A stretch of DNA of 64,000 nucleotides from Verrucomicrobiota bacterium (lineage in GTDB: Bacteria; Verrucomicrobiota; Verrucomicrobiia; Limisphaerales; J093), in the NCBI GenBank assembly GCA_029556615.1, contig JAKQDD010000256.1, forward strand, positions 1 to 64,000, read 5' to 3'. The notes beneath the pieces were generated by a model, which made no database searches, was not told the DNA's origin, and saw only the letters and a list, made by a program, of their open reading frames with translations. Shown piece by piece: positions 24,235 to 33,126 of this stretch (its first letter is position 1; each line of letters opens with the position of its first letter). A program made the position numbers and the translations under genes.

Positions 24235-24342
24235 TCACTCGCCTTTCGCTTCGCAGCGCAACATGCGCTCGCACAGTGCGGCTCTCTGCGCCGCGGCATA
24301 CCTCTACCACACCGGTTTTCGCGGGGTCGGACGGCCGAAGGG

Positions 24343-24449
24343 CGAAGCAAAACGACGGGTTCGGCGAAGCAAACGGGACCGCCGCCAAGCAAGGGCGGGA
24401 AGCAAACAAAAACGCCACGAAGCAGAAGCCACGTGGCGGCGAAGCAAAA
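24343..24449 (+). repeat. Iteron-like array (CGAAGCAAA-type, six units)
   Basis: Units near CGAAGCAAAA start at about 24343, 24365, 24385, 24397, 24418 and 24440. Spacings are about 22, 20, 12, 21 and 22 bases, close to whole helical turns. The array lies in the 227-base gap upstream of the excisionase and primase-helicase genes. It fits binding sites for a replication initiator or for the excisionase; which one is not shown. Confidence 0.55.
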
Positions 24450-24461
24450 GCGATGGGTCTT

Positions 24462-25187
24462 CTAGGTTGTGGCGGGTGTCAAGCGTTTTTCTTGCGACGG
24501 CTCGACTTTCGACTTTGCCCGGGCTTTGGCGCTGGCGTTGCCGCCTTTTCGACCTGATTTCCTCCTGACGGCGCTGATCTCGGCGGCGTGTTTGGCGGCG
24601 TGTTGGTGCGTGTACCAAAGGGCGAAGCTGTCCGCCAGGTCCTCAAATGCAGACTTCCTCAGTCTGTGCCTGCGCCACTTGGCGAACAGGGCGTCAACGA
24701 CTGGTTGCACGGCCTCGGCGTGGCAGTCCTCGCCGGCGTGCATCGGGACGCCGGCTTGTTCAGAGAGTCGTTTACGTTCAAGCCACCACAACCAACCCTT
24801 GATCGCGTCCGCAGCCTCGTCGGTTCGCCCCTTCAGTTTTGGCACGACCAAGCCAGCAAACTTGTCGGCAGCGACCGGAAATCTGGGGCGTTTGGCAATG
24901 GCGTCCAGGGCGGCGTGTCTTTGTTCTTGCGGCATGGTGACCGTTCCGACAGGACCTCCGGCCGAAGTCTCGGCCGGCGGTGGTAAGGTCCTGAACTTGG
25001 CCAGATTCCGCTCAGCCTGACGCCGTGCGCTGGAGTCGCGCCAGAGAGCCACGCCGCTTGCGCGCCACAGGGCCAGTGCTCGGGCTGCGAGGCCGTCGGG
25101 CCGATCATCGGGCCCCCGGGCGAGCATGGCGGCCAAGGTGGCAAGCTGCTCGACAGTCGGGAGTTGTTCTGCCTCAGGTGTGTTCAT
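24462..25187 (-). CDS. Hypothetical island protein downstream of integrase
   Basis: A 241-residue protein starting MNTPEAEQLPTVEQLATLAA. It has a helical first half, a middle with conserved-looking Trp pairs (AIKGWLWWLERKRL), and a strongly basic Lys/Ala/Arg tail (GRKGGNASAKARAKSKVE). Its ATG overlaps the integrase stop (ATGA), so the two are translated together. I do not recognise a family; the basic tail and position suggest a DNA-binding accessory factor for integration, which is inference. Confidence 0.55.
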   Translation of the reverse strand: MNTPEAEQLPTVEQLATLAAMLARGPDDRPDGLAARALALWRASGVALWRDSSARRQAERNLAKFRTLPPPAETSAGGPVGTVTMPQEQRHAALDAIAKRPRFPVAADKFAGLVVPKLKGRTDEAADAIKGWLWWLERKRLSEQAGVPMHAGEDCHAEAVQPVVDALFAKWRRHRLRKSAFEDLADSFALWYTHQHAAKHAAEISAVRRKSGRKGGNASAKARAKSKVEPSQEKRLTPATT

Positions 25188-26536
25188 TTCTCGTCAATGG
25201 TCGCAGAGGTTGCAGTGGGTGAATTTAAAATGGCACCGACCCCCACCGTGGCGCGGTGGCGGCGATCCGCATAGAACGCTTCCGTCGTGGATATTTGGGC
25301 GTGGCGCAATTGCAGCATGGCTTGGTGAATGTCGCCGGCGTCAGCCACCAGCGAACCGAACTCTTTCCGCAGCGTGTGGAGCGGCTTTGCGGTCAGGACG
25401 CCATGCGCCTTGAGCCAGGCCGTCACGCGGTCGAAGGTGGGCTTGCACCTGTAGAACTGCGCGGCACGGGTGGGCGGGTGTTCGGTGCTCGGCTGGACAA
25501 CGTACAGCGTCCCGTCAGGGCGGCGGGTCTTCTCCAGTTCGACGAACAGGGCGGCGTCGCAGACGACGTCACCCTCGCTTTCTTCCGACTTGACGTGCCG
25601 TTGCGCGGTCGTCTGCACCCGGATGATGCCGCGGTCCGGCATCACCGACTGCCATTGCAGCGCGTCAATCTCAGAGCGCCTCAGTCCAGCCCCGAGTGCC
25701 AGCAGAATCACGGCGTAAGCGTCCGGGTCACTTTCCGCCAGTTCGGCTTGGGCGTCCCGAAGCAGGGCGCGGGCGTCTATTGTCGAATGGTAGCGGGTTG
25801 AGCCTGCCTTCCCTGCCAAGCGGACGTCGGCGAACGGAATCGGGTTGGGCAAGGGGACATTGTGTTTCCGCATAGCGTCGAGAACGCGACGCGAAAACAG
25901 GGCGCGGGCGTTGCGCAGGTAACTGGCCATGCTCCGAGTCGCCTTCTGCTCGGCCAGTGGCTTCCCGCGGTGCGGCTTCAGGAAGGTGAGCATCCAATCT
26001 TCAACGGCGACCGGTGTCAGTGTTGCCAGGGCAAGCGTGTCGGTCTGTTCCCGCCACGCGCCGCACGGATCGAACCGGCTCTTGCCGCGAGCCGGCTTGG
26101 CTTGGGCAATGTCGGCGGCGACACGGCGCAAAGCGTAGGCGTAGTTGGTCGCGGTCCGCGGCGGGTTGGGCGCATACTCGCTGGCAAGAGCAATCCACTC
26201 GCCTACGCTCAAACCGGTTTCCTTCGGCGCGGCGGTTTCTCGCCTGAACTCGCGCAAGACTCGATCCCAGCCTCCGGCCTTCAACTTGGCGTAGAGCGCG
26301 GCGGCTTTCCTGGCGGCAGCCTCGCGGTCGTTCGTGCCAAGCCCTATCGCCTCGCGGCGCCCGGCATGTCCAACCCGGACAAAAAAGTGCTGGGCTTCGT
26401 CCCGCGTGCCGTCCGGGCGGACCGCCACGGGGCGGAACACCCGGGTCCGCCAGTATCGCGGGCTGAAGCGCGAGACTGTGTTTGCCACTTGTTTGCCACT
26501 TTGTGAGTGTGCCGCGGTTTTGGATGGTTGTGTCAC
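25184..26536 (-). CDS. int: Tyrosine recombinase (integrase) of island A
   Basis: 450 residues from a GTG at 26534-26536. The N-terminal part is arm-binding-like, the core-binding helices are near 115-250, and the catalytic domain has GAGLRRSEIDALQW (first Arg), a HTLRKEFG box (His-x-x-Arg), LRHAQISTTEAFYAD (His and the Tyr nucleophile) near 405-425. All key residues are visible, so it should be active. The gene starts 90 bases from the tRNA fragment at 26627 and reads into the island. The first codons overlap the TTTGCCACTT pair, which may bring integrase control by its own product. Confidence 0.95.
   Translation of the reverse strand: MTQPSKTAAHSQSGKQVANTVSRFSPRYWRTRVFRPVAVRPDGTRDEAQHFFVRVGHAGRREAIGLGTNDREAAARKAAALYAKLKAGGWDRVLREFRRETAAPKETGLSVGEWIALASEYAPNPPRTATNYAYALRRVAADIAQAKPARGKSRFDPCGAWREQTDTLALATLTPVAVEDWMLTFLKPHRGKPLAEQKATRSMASYLRNARALFSRRVLDAMRKHNVPLPNPIPFADVRLAGKAGSTRYHSTIDARALLRDAQAELAESDPDAYAVILLALGAGLRRSEIDALQWQSVMPDRGIIRVQTTAQRHVKSEESEGDVVCDAALFVELEKTRRPDGTLYVVQPSTEHPPTRAAQFYRCKPTFDRVTAWLKAHGVLTAKPLHTLRKEFGSLVADAGDIHQAMLQLRHAQISTTEAFYADRRHRATVGVGAILNSPTATSATIDEK
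26478..26502 (+). repeat. Right copy of 25-base end repeat
   Basis: TTTGCCACTT at 26481-26490 and 26492-26501, identical over 25 bases to 848-872. It lies inside the start of the integrase gene, 125 bases from the attachment repeat. Confidence 0.6.
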
Positions 26537-26626
26537 GATGTGGACAACATCGCATATTCCCTAGTAAAATCAAGGCATTGTGACAATTCAGCAAAACACC
26601 GCACAATCTGGCGAAACCTAGTCAAC

Positions 26627-26676
26627 TCTGACTTCGGATCAGAAGGTTGCAGGTTCAAGTCCTGCCGGACGCGCCA
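26627..26676 (+). repeat. Attachment site copy 2 (tRNA-Arg 3' half)
   Basis: Exact copy of 751-800, without the 5' half of the tRNA, so not a functional tRNA. It marks the right end of island A. The 56 bases that follow (26679-26734) recur after copy 3 at 37324-37379 with three mismatches. Confidence 0.9.
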
Positions 26677-26799
26677 CCCATTACCAAGGACTGGCGCAAC
26701 CGCAAGCCGCTGGCCTTCAGCCCGTTCGCCCCGGTCGCCATCGCCGACGCTCCCAGCTCGGTTCTCGACGATGCAGTGCGGCTGCCGTACACTCCCCAC

Positions 26800-27948
26800 A
26801 TGAACCGTGTGGCCATCAAGCCGCAGTTGTTGCGCTGGGCGTGTGAGCGCGCCGGTTTCGACGTTGCCGATCTGGAGCACAAGTTTCCGCACCTGGCCGA
26901 TTGGGTGGGCGGGGCGGCACAACCGACGCTGAAGCAGCTTGAAGCGTTCGCGAAGACGACCTACACGCCTGTGGGCTACCTGTTTCTGCCCGAGCCGCCG
27001 GTTGAGGCGATTCCCATCCCGGATTTCCGCGCCCCTGGCAACGAGCGCATCGGCCACCCGTCCCCCGACTTGCTGGATACGATCTACGTTTGCCAGCAAC
27101 GGCAGGAGTGGTTCCGGAACTACGCGCGATCGATGGGCGAGTCACCGCTGGCTTTTGTGGGTTCGGTGCGGGTGGCTGATGACGTGGTCCGCACCGCCGC
27201 CCGAATCCGGGTGGAGTTGGGTGTCGATCTCGACGCTCGCCGCCGAATGCCGACCTGGACAAATGCGCTGCGGCACTTGATCGAACAGGCGGACGGTCTG
27301 GGCATCCTCGTGATGTGCAATGGCGTGGTGCACAACAACAACTACCGGCATTTAGACCCGCAGGAGTTTCGCGGGTTTGCCATGGCGGATGATCTCGCGC
27401 CGCTGGTGTTCATCAACGGTGCGGATACCAAGGCGGCGCAGATGTTCACGCTGGCACATGAACTGGCGCACATCTGGTTGGGGCAGTCGGCAGTATCGGA
27501 TTCTCAGCCAACGGCTGTCCCGGTTCAGCAAGTGGAGCGTTGGTGCAACGAGGTTGCCGCCGAACTGCTCGTGCCACTTGAGGCGATGCGACAGGCATAT
27601 CAACCCGACGGCGACTTGGCGGACGAGGCCGGCCGGTTGGCCCGGCGTTTCAAGGTCAGCACGCTGGTCATCTTGCGCCGCATCCTGGACGTGGGGGGGC
27701 TGACCCAGCAGGAGTTCTGGGAAGCGTATCATGCGGAAGTGGCAAGGCTGCGGGCGATTCCGCGCAGGCGCGGAGGCAACTTCTATCTGACCCAGGCGGC
27801 GCGGGTGAGCAAACGCTTCGCGGCTGCACTGTGTGCCAGCACATTGGAAGGCCAGACCCGCTACACGGATGCGTTCCGGATGCTCGGGTTCTCCAAGCTC
27901 TCGACGTTCAGGGAATTGGGGCGCAGCCTCGGCATGGGGGTCGCATGA
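26800..27948 (+). CDS. ImmA/IrrE-type metalloprotease, antitoxin-like partner
   Basis: 382 residues from the ATG at 26800; earlier in-frame starts would run through the tRNA fragment. The N-terminal third (ACERAGFDVADLEHKFPHLA, then WVGGAAQPTLKQLEAFAKTT) is a helix-turn-helix-like region. The zinc motif HELAH sits near residue 220, with a downstream Glu-bearing helix (CNEVAAELLVP), as in ImmA/IrrE (COG2856) proteases. These cleave repressors or act as the antitoxin half of a pair. The next gene, DUF4411, starts inside its stop codon; this two-gene arrangement is frequent in defence islands. Confidence 0.9.
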   Translation: MNRVAIKPQLLRWACERAGFDVADLEHKFPHLADWVGGAAQPTLKQLEAFAKTTYTPVGYLFLPEPPVEAIPIPDFRAPGNERIGHPSPDLLDTIYVCQQRQEWFRNYARSMGESPLAFVGSVRVADDVVRTAARIRVELGVDLDARRRMPTWTNALRHLIEQADGLGILVMCNGVVHNNNYRHLDPQEFRGFAMADDLAPLVFINGADTKAAQMFTLAHELAHIWLGQSAVSDSQPTAVPVQQVERWCNEVAAELLVPLEAMRQAYQPDGDLADEAGRLARRFKVSTLVILRRILDVGGLTQQEFWEAYHAEVARLRAIPRRRGGNFYLTQAARVSKRFAAALCASTLEGQTRYTDAFRMLGFSKLSTFRELGRSLGMGVA

Positions 27949-28439
27949 AGTACCTCTTGGACTCGGACGCTTTCATCCAAGCCAAGAACCTGCACTACGG
28001 GTTGGATTTTTGTCCCGCTTTCTGGGAATGGCTGGTGGTCTCGAACACTTCCGGTTTGGTCTTCAGCATCGAGAAGGTCGGCGATGAAATTGAGGCCGGC
28101 GCTGATGAGTTGGCGGGCTGGGCCGCCGCTCGCGGGGACGGTTTCTTTCTCAAGCCCGACACGGCCATTCTGCCAGCGCTGGCCAGGGTCAGTAATTGGG
28201 CCGCCGGCCAGAATTACGAACCGGCGGCGGTAAGCACGTTCCTGCAAACGGCTGATTTCTACCTGGTGGCCCACGCGCTGGCGCACGGTCATGTGGTCGT
28301 GACTCACGAGGTCGCTGCCCCCTCCACCAAGAAGATCAAGATTCCGAACGCCTGCATCGGCCTTGGCGTGAAGTGCATGAGCCCGTTTGAAATGCTGCGC
28401 CACGAGCGGGCGCGGTTCGTCCTCGGACCTCAAACATGA
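27945..28439 (+). CDS. DUF4411 PIN-like toxin candidate
   Basis: A 164-residue protein starting MKYLLDSDAFIQAKNLHYGL. The early LDSDAFI and later TADFYLVAHAL plus VVVTHE give the acidic residues expected of a PIN-like nuclease fold, the fold assigned to DUF4411. Start ATG overlaps the ImmA/IrrE stop (ATGA), and its own stop overlaps the HsdR stub in the same way. Probably the toxic half of the pair, cutting RNA, with the protease-like protein as control. Length is normal, so the pair is likely intact. Confidence 0.85.
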   Translation: MKYLLDSDAFIQAKNLHYGLDFCPAFWEWLVVSNTSGLVFSIEKVGDEIEAGADELAGWAAARGDGFFLKPDTAILPALARVSNWAAGQNYEPAAVSTFLQTADFYLVAHALAHGHVVVTHEVAAPSTKKIKIPNACIGLGVKCMSPFEMLRHERARFVLGPQT

Positions 28440-28513
28440 GCCAGACCGACGAACGGGCATTTGAAACGTATGTTGAAAGCCTGCTGACGCGCGGTGGCTA
28501 TAATGTCCGGTAG
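28436..28513 (+). pseudogene. hsdR: N-terminal stub of type I restriction subunit HsdR
   Basis: An ATG overlapping the DUF4411 stop begins MSQTDERAFETYVESLLTRG, the characteristic opening of one HsdR subgroup, but the frame ends at a TAG after 25 codons and the roughly 1000 residues that should follow are missing. A deletion has removed the rest. It shows that a type I restriction system once followed the toxin pair. Confidence 0.7.
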
Positions 28514-28714
28514 CAACGCGGAGTGGGACAAGCAGCGGGCGTTGTCCCCGGCGCAGGAGTTGAAGGCGATTCTGGGCGCGGCGGCCAAGGCCGATACGGG
28601 GGAGGACGAACCGGATTGGGACCCAGGACGCTGGCGGTGGCGACGCGGTATCTGGGCTGGAGGCTGGTCGAGGTGGTGCGGGAGGTGCCGCTCGGGCGAA
28701 TGAAGAACCGCTGA
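28503..28714 (+). pseudogene. Frameshifted 3' gene remnant
   Basis: The frame starting MSGSNAEWDKQRALSPAQEL runs to DEPDWDPG, where a +1 shift allows TLAVATRYLGWRLVEVVREV and a short basic tail to a TGA at 28712-28714. Both halves look like one protein of about 70 residues. It lies where the missing restriction genes would have been. Family not recognised. Confidence 0.4.
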
Positions 28715-29382
28715 ACCTCTTCGGCCAAGGCGCGTCTTCCGCTTCGCCGGTGGCCGGCTCCCCCGCGCCTTCGTCCGTTGACCAGCGATTCGACACGTCG
28801 CGCCCTACCGGTTCGCGGCTGACCGCAGGAACCACTTCGACGCGGCGCCCGGGTTTTACAGGGTAGCGGCGCCCCCGCCCGGTCGGTGCGGTGGGCGTGG
28901 CGGCTCCGGCGGTGTCGCGGCCCGGCCCGTGTCGGGGGACCGGGTCTTGATGTAAGCTCTGCGATTCTGATGGGTTCTGGCAACTCCGATTCCGGACCCG
29001 CTCTCGTGACACTCAGCGGCAATCAGAATCGCGCCAGGTGGCTCTGGCGTGCACCGGGGCGCCACGGCAGGCCCTTCTGGTGGCCGTGGTCAGGATCGGA
29101 TGACGGGCAAAGGAAACTCTAGCGGGTCTCAGGGCGCCAGAGTCTTGACCCTAAACGCCAAGACACAAACGGCAGCAACGGGCCGCGACCAGGCACACGA
29201 GAACCGACCAGCCTTCTACGAAGTGGTACGGATCATCCGTGTCAAGTGAGGGGACTCGTGTCCGCGGAGTAGCCGGCGGCGTCTCTGGAACCTGATGCCT
29301 CGCCGGAGTGGCCCCGTTCGAAGCACAATGGGCGCGCATTCCTGGTCTTGCGAGCACTCGCGGACGAGGTTAGGGTTCCGCC
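28715..29382. other. 668-base gap, nothing recognised
   Basis: G/C-rich DNA with no supported gene. A long open frame on the minus strand spans it but runs antisense through the intact DUF4411 gene and has shadow-like composition. There are no clear promoters or RNA genes. It is probably leftover sequence from the deletion of the restriction genes. Confidence 0.5.
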
Positions 29383-29616
29383 ATGAGCAAAGCTGAAATC
29401 CTTGCTGAACTGCCGAAGCTGACGCGCGAGGAGCGACGCGAACTGGTCATGAAGGTCCAGGAACTAGACGGCGACGAGTGGCTCGACGAGGGCCAGTTGT
29501 CAGCGGAGGAGAAGGCGATGTTGGAGGCGCGGCTCGCCGAGCACGAACGGAATCCCGGCGCGGCCATTCCCTGGAGCCAGTTTGAGGCACGTCTCAATCA
29601 GCGGCTGAGTCCATGA
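29383..29616 (+). CDS. Addiction-module antitoxin component
   Basis: A 77-residue protein, MSKAEILAELPKLTREERRE, with LDGDEWLDEGQLSAEEKAML and a C-terminal NPGAAIPWSQFEARL. This is the common addiction-module component family (TIGR02574 type) that partners RelE/ParE toxins: helical DNA-binding N-terminus and extended toxin-binding C-terminus. The toxin start overlaps its stop (ATGA). The antitoxin appears intact while its toxin is broken, so the pair is no longer addictive. Confidence 0.8.
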   Translation: MSKAEILAELPKLTREERRELVMKVQELDGDEWLDEGQLSAEEKAMLEARLAEHERNPGAAIPWSQFEARLNQRLSP

Positions 29617-29735
29617 GCTGCCAGCTTTTCGTCCGTCCAGAGGTCGAGGCGGACATCGCGGAAGCTGAAGCCTGGTATGAGGAACGCCAGGAGGGGCTTG
29701 GCAAAGAAAATTGTGGCTCGCTGGGACACCCGTGA
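29613..29735 (+). pseudogene. Truncated RelE/ParE toxin
   Basis: MSCQLFVRPEVEADIAEAEA, then WYEERQEGLG, is the N-terminal third of a RelE/ParE-type RNase, but after about 32 codons the frame enters unrelated sequence and stops at 29733-29735. A full toxin would be near 95 residues and carry its catalytic strands later. The break coincides with the 3' end of a truncated sialidase gene coming from the other strand, marking a deletion junction near 29.70-29.74 kb. Confidence 0.75.
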
Positions 29736-30332
29736 GCATCGACCCGTCCGGCAAGAAGGCGGACGAGGTCGCCTGGCTGCTCGGATACCATGACGTCGGC
29801 CCCTCTCTAATGTGACCGATCCAATGGTGCAGGATGCACTTGTGGTCCAGGTCCCACGTCCGGCCATGATCCCGGCTCACCACCGCCTCGATCCCGAACT
29901 GCGGATAGCCCTCGGGAGTGTTGACGTACCCCTTCCGTACAACATACGTCATCACGATGTCCCCGCCCGGCAAGAGGACCAGGGACGGGTGATGCCGGCC
30001 CCAATGGTCGCAGGTTTGGGTGGACTCCACGAGGCCCCCTGATCGTCGCTGAACAGGACCTCGGCATGATGCGGGTAGTCGCAGCCCACGAGCATCAACA
30101 CGCGATCCTTCTCAGGTACGTAGGCGAGGTAGGGTACCGCCACCACCCGCTTCCAGCTCTCCGTCACAATCTGGAGTTGGGCGGGCAGGCGCACCTCCTC
30201 CGCCGTCCCGTTGATCTGCCGAATCTCGTGGGGTTGCCAAGCCCCCGCGCCGGTCGCGATGCGGGACAGAGCCAGCACCAGCGACAGGGCCAACCAACCA
30301 AGCGTTCCGTTCTTCTGCATGACGGGGTTCAC
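29735..30332 (-). pseudogene. Broken exo-sialidase / BNR-repeat gene
   Basis: A start at 30332 gives a secreted protein (signal LGWLALSLVLALSRIATGAG) followed by YLAYVPEKDRVLMLVGCDYP and an Asp-box-like SDDQGASW. Near 29.99-30.03 kb the frame shifts and continues as HPSLVLLPGGDIVMTYVV, then VVSRDHGRTWDL (another Asp box) and FLPDGSMLTG. The 3' half of the gene is absent, cut at the junction with the RelE fragment. Intact relatives hydrolyse terminal sialic acids in the periplasm or outside the cell. Confidence 0.75.
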
Positions 30333-30338
30333 CCAGTA

Positions 30339-31148
30339 TCAGTGTCGAACCGTGACTCGGAGGCGCGAGCCACCCTCCGACGGCCATTCCCAGACCTCGA
30401 CGGTGCCCCGCGGCTTGGCCGCGAGGGGACGAACGTCCACGCCCACCGCGTGGTAGCCGTTGGTCGGTGGATTCGGTGAACCGGGCGCCTCGCCGGCTCG
30501 TTCGCGCCCTTCGCGCTTCCAAGGCTCGGTCTTCGACCAAGTGATGAGGAACGACAGTCCTTTGCCCTCCCCGTTGCGCACCGTCAGCTTCTTCTGGCCC
30601 TCCGGTTCCTTCTGCGATGCATAGAATGCGTCGTCGACGTGGTCCACGTGAACGCGATCGGGCCGCTCAGCTCCGCCCCGCACCGTCACCGCCAGCGCGC
30701 CCTCGGCCCGCCACGACTGGGTCGGGCTCTCCAGGCGCGGTAGGCGAGCACCGAACTTGATGCGCCACTCGCCCTTCAGCGGTAAGCCCTGATCCGTGGC
30801 GTCGCGCACAACCCAGTGTTGCCGGTCGCTCACGAAATGCCAGGCCGGGGTTGTCTTGGTGGCGGCTCCATTGAAGTGTCGGCGGATGTCCGCGAGTTGG
30901 CCGATCATGAAATCGGTCCGGTGTTCGTAGACAATGTTGTGATCGAAGTTCTCCACGTGGATCGGGGCCACATAGGCGGCCGAGCCGTGCTTCGGGTCGT
31001 CCGAACGCGCGTCGCCGGTGAAGGGCTTGTCGCCGGTATAGGACATCAGGCGCCAGAGCCTGGAGAGCGTGTACACGGCCGGCAACTCCCGCGGGCAAGG
31101 ACGATACCGCGTCTGGTCGGCGCGATGGTTTGTGCAGCGATAGCGCAT
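30339..31148 (-). pseudogene. Truncated hypothetical gene, C-terminal part
   Basis: The frame reads as plausible protein from about AVYTLSRLWRLMSYTGDK to a stop at 30339. It is rich in aromatic and charged residues (AYVAPIHVENFDHNIVYEHR; AWHFVSDRQHWVVRD). The beginning runs into the neighbouring fragment at 31.05-31.15 kb and has no natural start, so the N-terminal part has been lost. The product may be a secreted carbohydrate-active protein like its neighbours, but I recognise no domain. Confidence 0.45.
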
Positions 31149-31774
31149 GTGGAGCGGATCTCGCCGTTGTCGAGGAACGTCATGTTGGGCGCGGGCAGCG
31201 GTTGACGGAGACGGTCCAAGGCGTCCTGGGGCAGGGCGAGAAGCGACTTGGGGTCACCCTTGACGGAGAGCACTTGGACATTCTGTGCCGTCAGATCGAC
31301 CTGGTTCGTAAGTCGTGCGGCCAGGCCGTCCGTGACTAGCACCGGCTTGCCGGTACGGATCAACCGCTCGAGTTTCGCCGTCAAGCCAGGGTCCTTCAGC
31401 GCATGCACGGAGAAGAAAGCTGCGGCTGCCCGCGTGGGAAACTCGTGGCAGGGCACCAGCGGCACCCCCAGCATCCCCACGAAGTCGAACAGCCGCGCTT
31501 CGTTCTCGGGGTGGCTGTTGGCCGGCTTGTACGCTGCCACCCCCACCACCGGACGCCCCCGCACTTCCCGCGCGACGGCAAACAGGTCTGGGAGTTCCAC
31601 CCGCAACGCCTCCACGTTCCGCGGGCCGGCGGTGGGCTGTGTCCGCGATTTCCTCCTGTGAATCTCCCGCCGAATGGCCTTACCATCGGACCATGTCTGT
31701 GCTGAAGCTGCGAAGTCCCTGGGTCCTAGGTCTTGCAGTGTGTTTTCCCGCCTTTCAATCGGCGGCCGCGCCAC
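31130..31774 (-). pseudogene. Truncated gene, internal fragment of a possible glycosidase
   Basis: Protein-like sequence from about NVEALRVELPDLFAVAREVR through RPVVGVAAYKPANSH and LERLIRTGKPVLVTDGLAAR to NMTFLDNGEIRS. This pattern resembles the lower part of Verrucomicrobial glycosyl-hydrolase-like proteins, whose C-terminal strands are missing here. The start region is low-complexity and probably not native. It ends in the next fragment. Family assignment is tentative. Confidence 0.45.
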
Positions 31775-33126
31775 CGGCTGGACCGCTGCGCATCCATCCT
31801 GAAAACCCCCGCTACTTCACCGATGGCGCTCGCATGTCGGATGGCTCCTTGCGCGCGGTCTATCTCACCGGGTCTCACACCTGGAACAACCTCGTCGACA
31901 TGGGGCGGAGTGACCCGCCCAACGAGTTCGATTGGGAGTCCTACCTGAGCTTCCTCGAGAAACACCATCACAACTTCATTCGGTTGTGGGCCTGGGATTC
32001 GACGACCTGGGACACCCGCGCCAATGGCGCGTTGGGAAAGGACTTCATCCATCACGCCGCCCCGCTGCCGTGGGCGCGAACCGGCCCAGGCACGGCTCTG
32101 GACGGCAAACCGAAATTCAATCTGGCTCAGTTTAACCCCGAGTATTTCGAGCGGCTCCGCTCGCGAGTCAAGACGGCGGGAGAGCGTGGGATTTACGTGA
32201 GTGTGATGCTGTTCGAGGGCTGGGGCTTGTTCCACGGCAACCGCCGTCGCGGCACGGAGGACGGCTGGGCCTGGCGGTCCCATCCCTTCAACCCCGCCAA
32301 CACTGTTCAGGCTCCCAAAGTCGAAGGCGCCGATCCGTTCAGCGGCCGGGTTCACACCTTGCGCAGCCCGGAGGTTAACCAGTTCCAAGCCGCGTATGTG
32401 CGCAAGGTCGTGGACACACTCAACGACCTGGACAATGTGCTTTACGAGGTCATCAACGAAGGGGGTGAAAGGGAGTGGAACTGGTGGGTGGTCCAGACGA
32501 TTCATGATCACCAGCGCGCCAAACCGAAACAACATCCGGTCGGGAATACGGGCCACGGCGCCGAACGGCTTCCGACCATGCTGGCCAGCCCGGCAGAGTG
32601 GCTCTCCCCGGGGCGCGCTGACGGTTACGCGGAAGATCCTCCGGCCTGGAACGAAAACAAGGTCAGCCTGCTCGACACCGATCACATCTGGGGTGTCGGC
32701 GGAAACCCCGGCTGGGTCTGGAAGAGCTTTCTCCGCGGACACAACCCCATCTTCATGGATCCCTACGACGGCTCGGTGCTGGGCGCGGACCGCGGCTGGG
32801 AACCCATCCGTGCCGCCATGGGCTACGCTCGCCGCGTTGCCGAGCGGCTGAACCTGGCGGCCATGACACCCCGGAACGAACTCGCCTCCACCGGCTATTG
32901 CCTGGCTTGCCCGGGCCAGGAGTACCTTGTGTATCAACCGGCGGGCGGAAAGGACTTCTCCCTCCAGTTGAGATCGGGAGAATACCGGCTCGAATGGATC
33001 GATCCCTCCCGTCCCGAACCGGCGGGGAGCGACCGCCTGCGGGCGGAGGATGGCACCCGCCAGTTCCAGGCTCCCTTCGCCGGAAGCGCCGTGCTCCATC
33101 TGAAAGCTCAGAAGGCAAGACAATGA
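31693..33126 (+). CDS. Secreted glycoside-hydrolase-like TIM-barrel protein
   Basis: 477 residues from the ATG at 31693, with a signal peptide ending near FQSAAA. The N-terminal segment (RYFTDG...VYLTGSHTWNNL) and following FIRLWAWDSTTW, GIYVSVMLFEGWG and VLYEVINEGGE are strand-ends of a (beta/alpha)8 barrel with a candidate acid Glu in INEGG. The last 90 residues (LASTGYCLACPGQEYLVYQP and so on) match the beta-sandwich described as a putative collagen-binding domain at the end of DUF4038-like glycosidases. It is probably exported and polysaccharide-acting. The metallopeptidase gene overlaps its stop (ATGA). It appears intact, unlike its neighbours. Confidence 0.75.
   Translation: MSVLKLRSPWVLGLAVCFPAFQSAAAPPAGPLRIHPENPRYFTDGARMSDGSLRAVYLTGSHTWNNLVDMGRSDPPNEFDWESYLSFLEKHHHNFIRLWAWDSTTWDTRANGALGKDFIHHAAPLPWARTGPGTALDGKPKFNLAQFNPEYFERLRSRVKTAGERGIYVSVMLFEGWGLFHGNRRRGTEDGWAWRSHPFNPANTVQAPKVEGADPFSGRVHTLRSPEVNQFQAAYVRKVVDTLNDLDNVLYEVINEGGEREWNWWVVQTIHDHQRAKPKQHPVGNTGHGAERLPTMLASPAEWLSPGRADGYAEDPPAWNENKVSLLDTDHIWGVGGNPGWVWKSFLRGHNPIFMDPYDGSVLGADRGWEPIRAAMGYARRVAERLNLAAMTPRNELASTGYCLACPGQEYLVYQPAGGKDFSLQLRSGEYRLEWIDPSRPEPAGSDRLRAEDGTRQFQAPFAGSAVLHLKAQKARQ

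Noticed and set aside
26627..26676. Second tRNA-Arg gene
   Set aside because: Only the 3' half is present; the acceptor 5' strand and D arm are missing, so it is an attachment-site copy. The same holds for 37278-37323.
26647..26799. Longer N-terminus for the ImmA/IrrE protein
   Set aside because: The extra codons translate the tRNA fragment and its flank, which recur at 37.3 kb without the gene.
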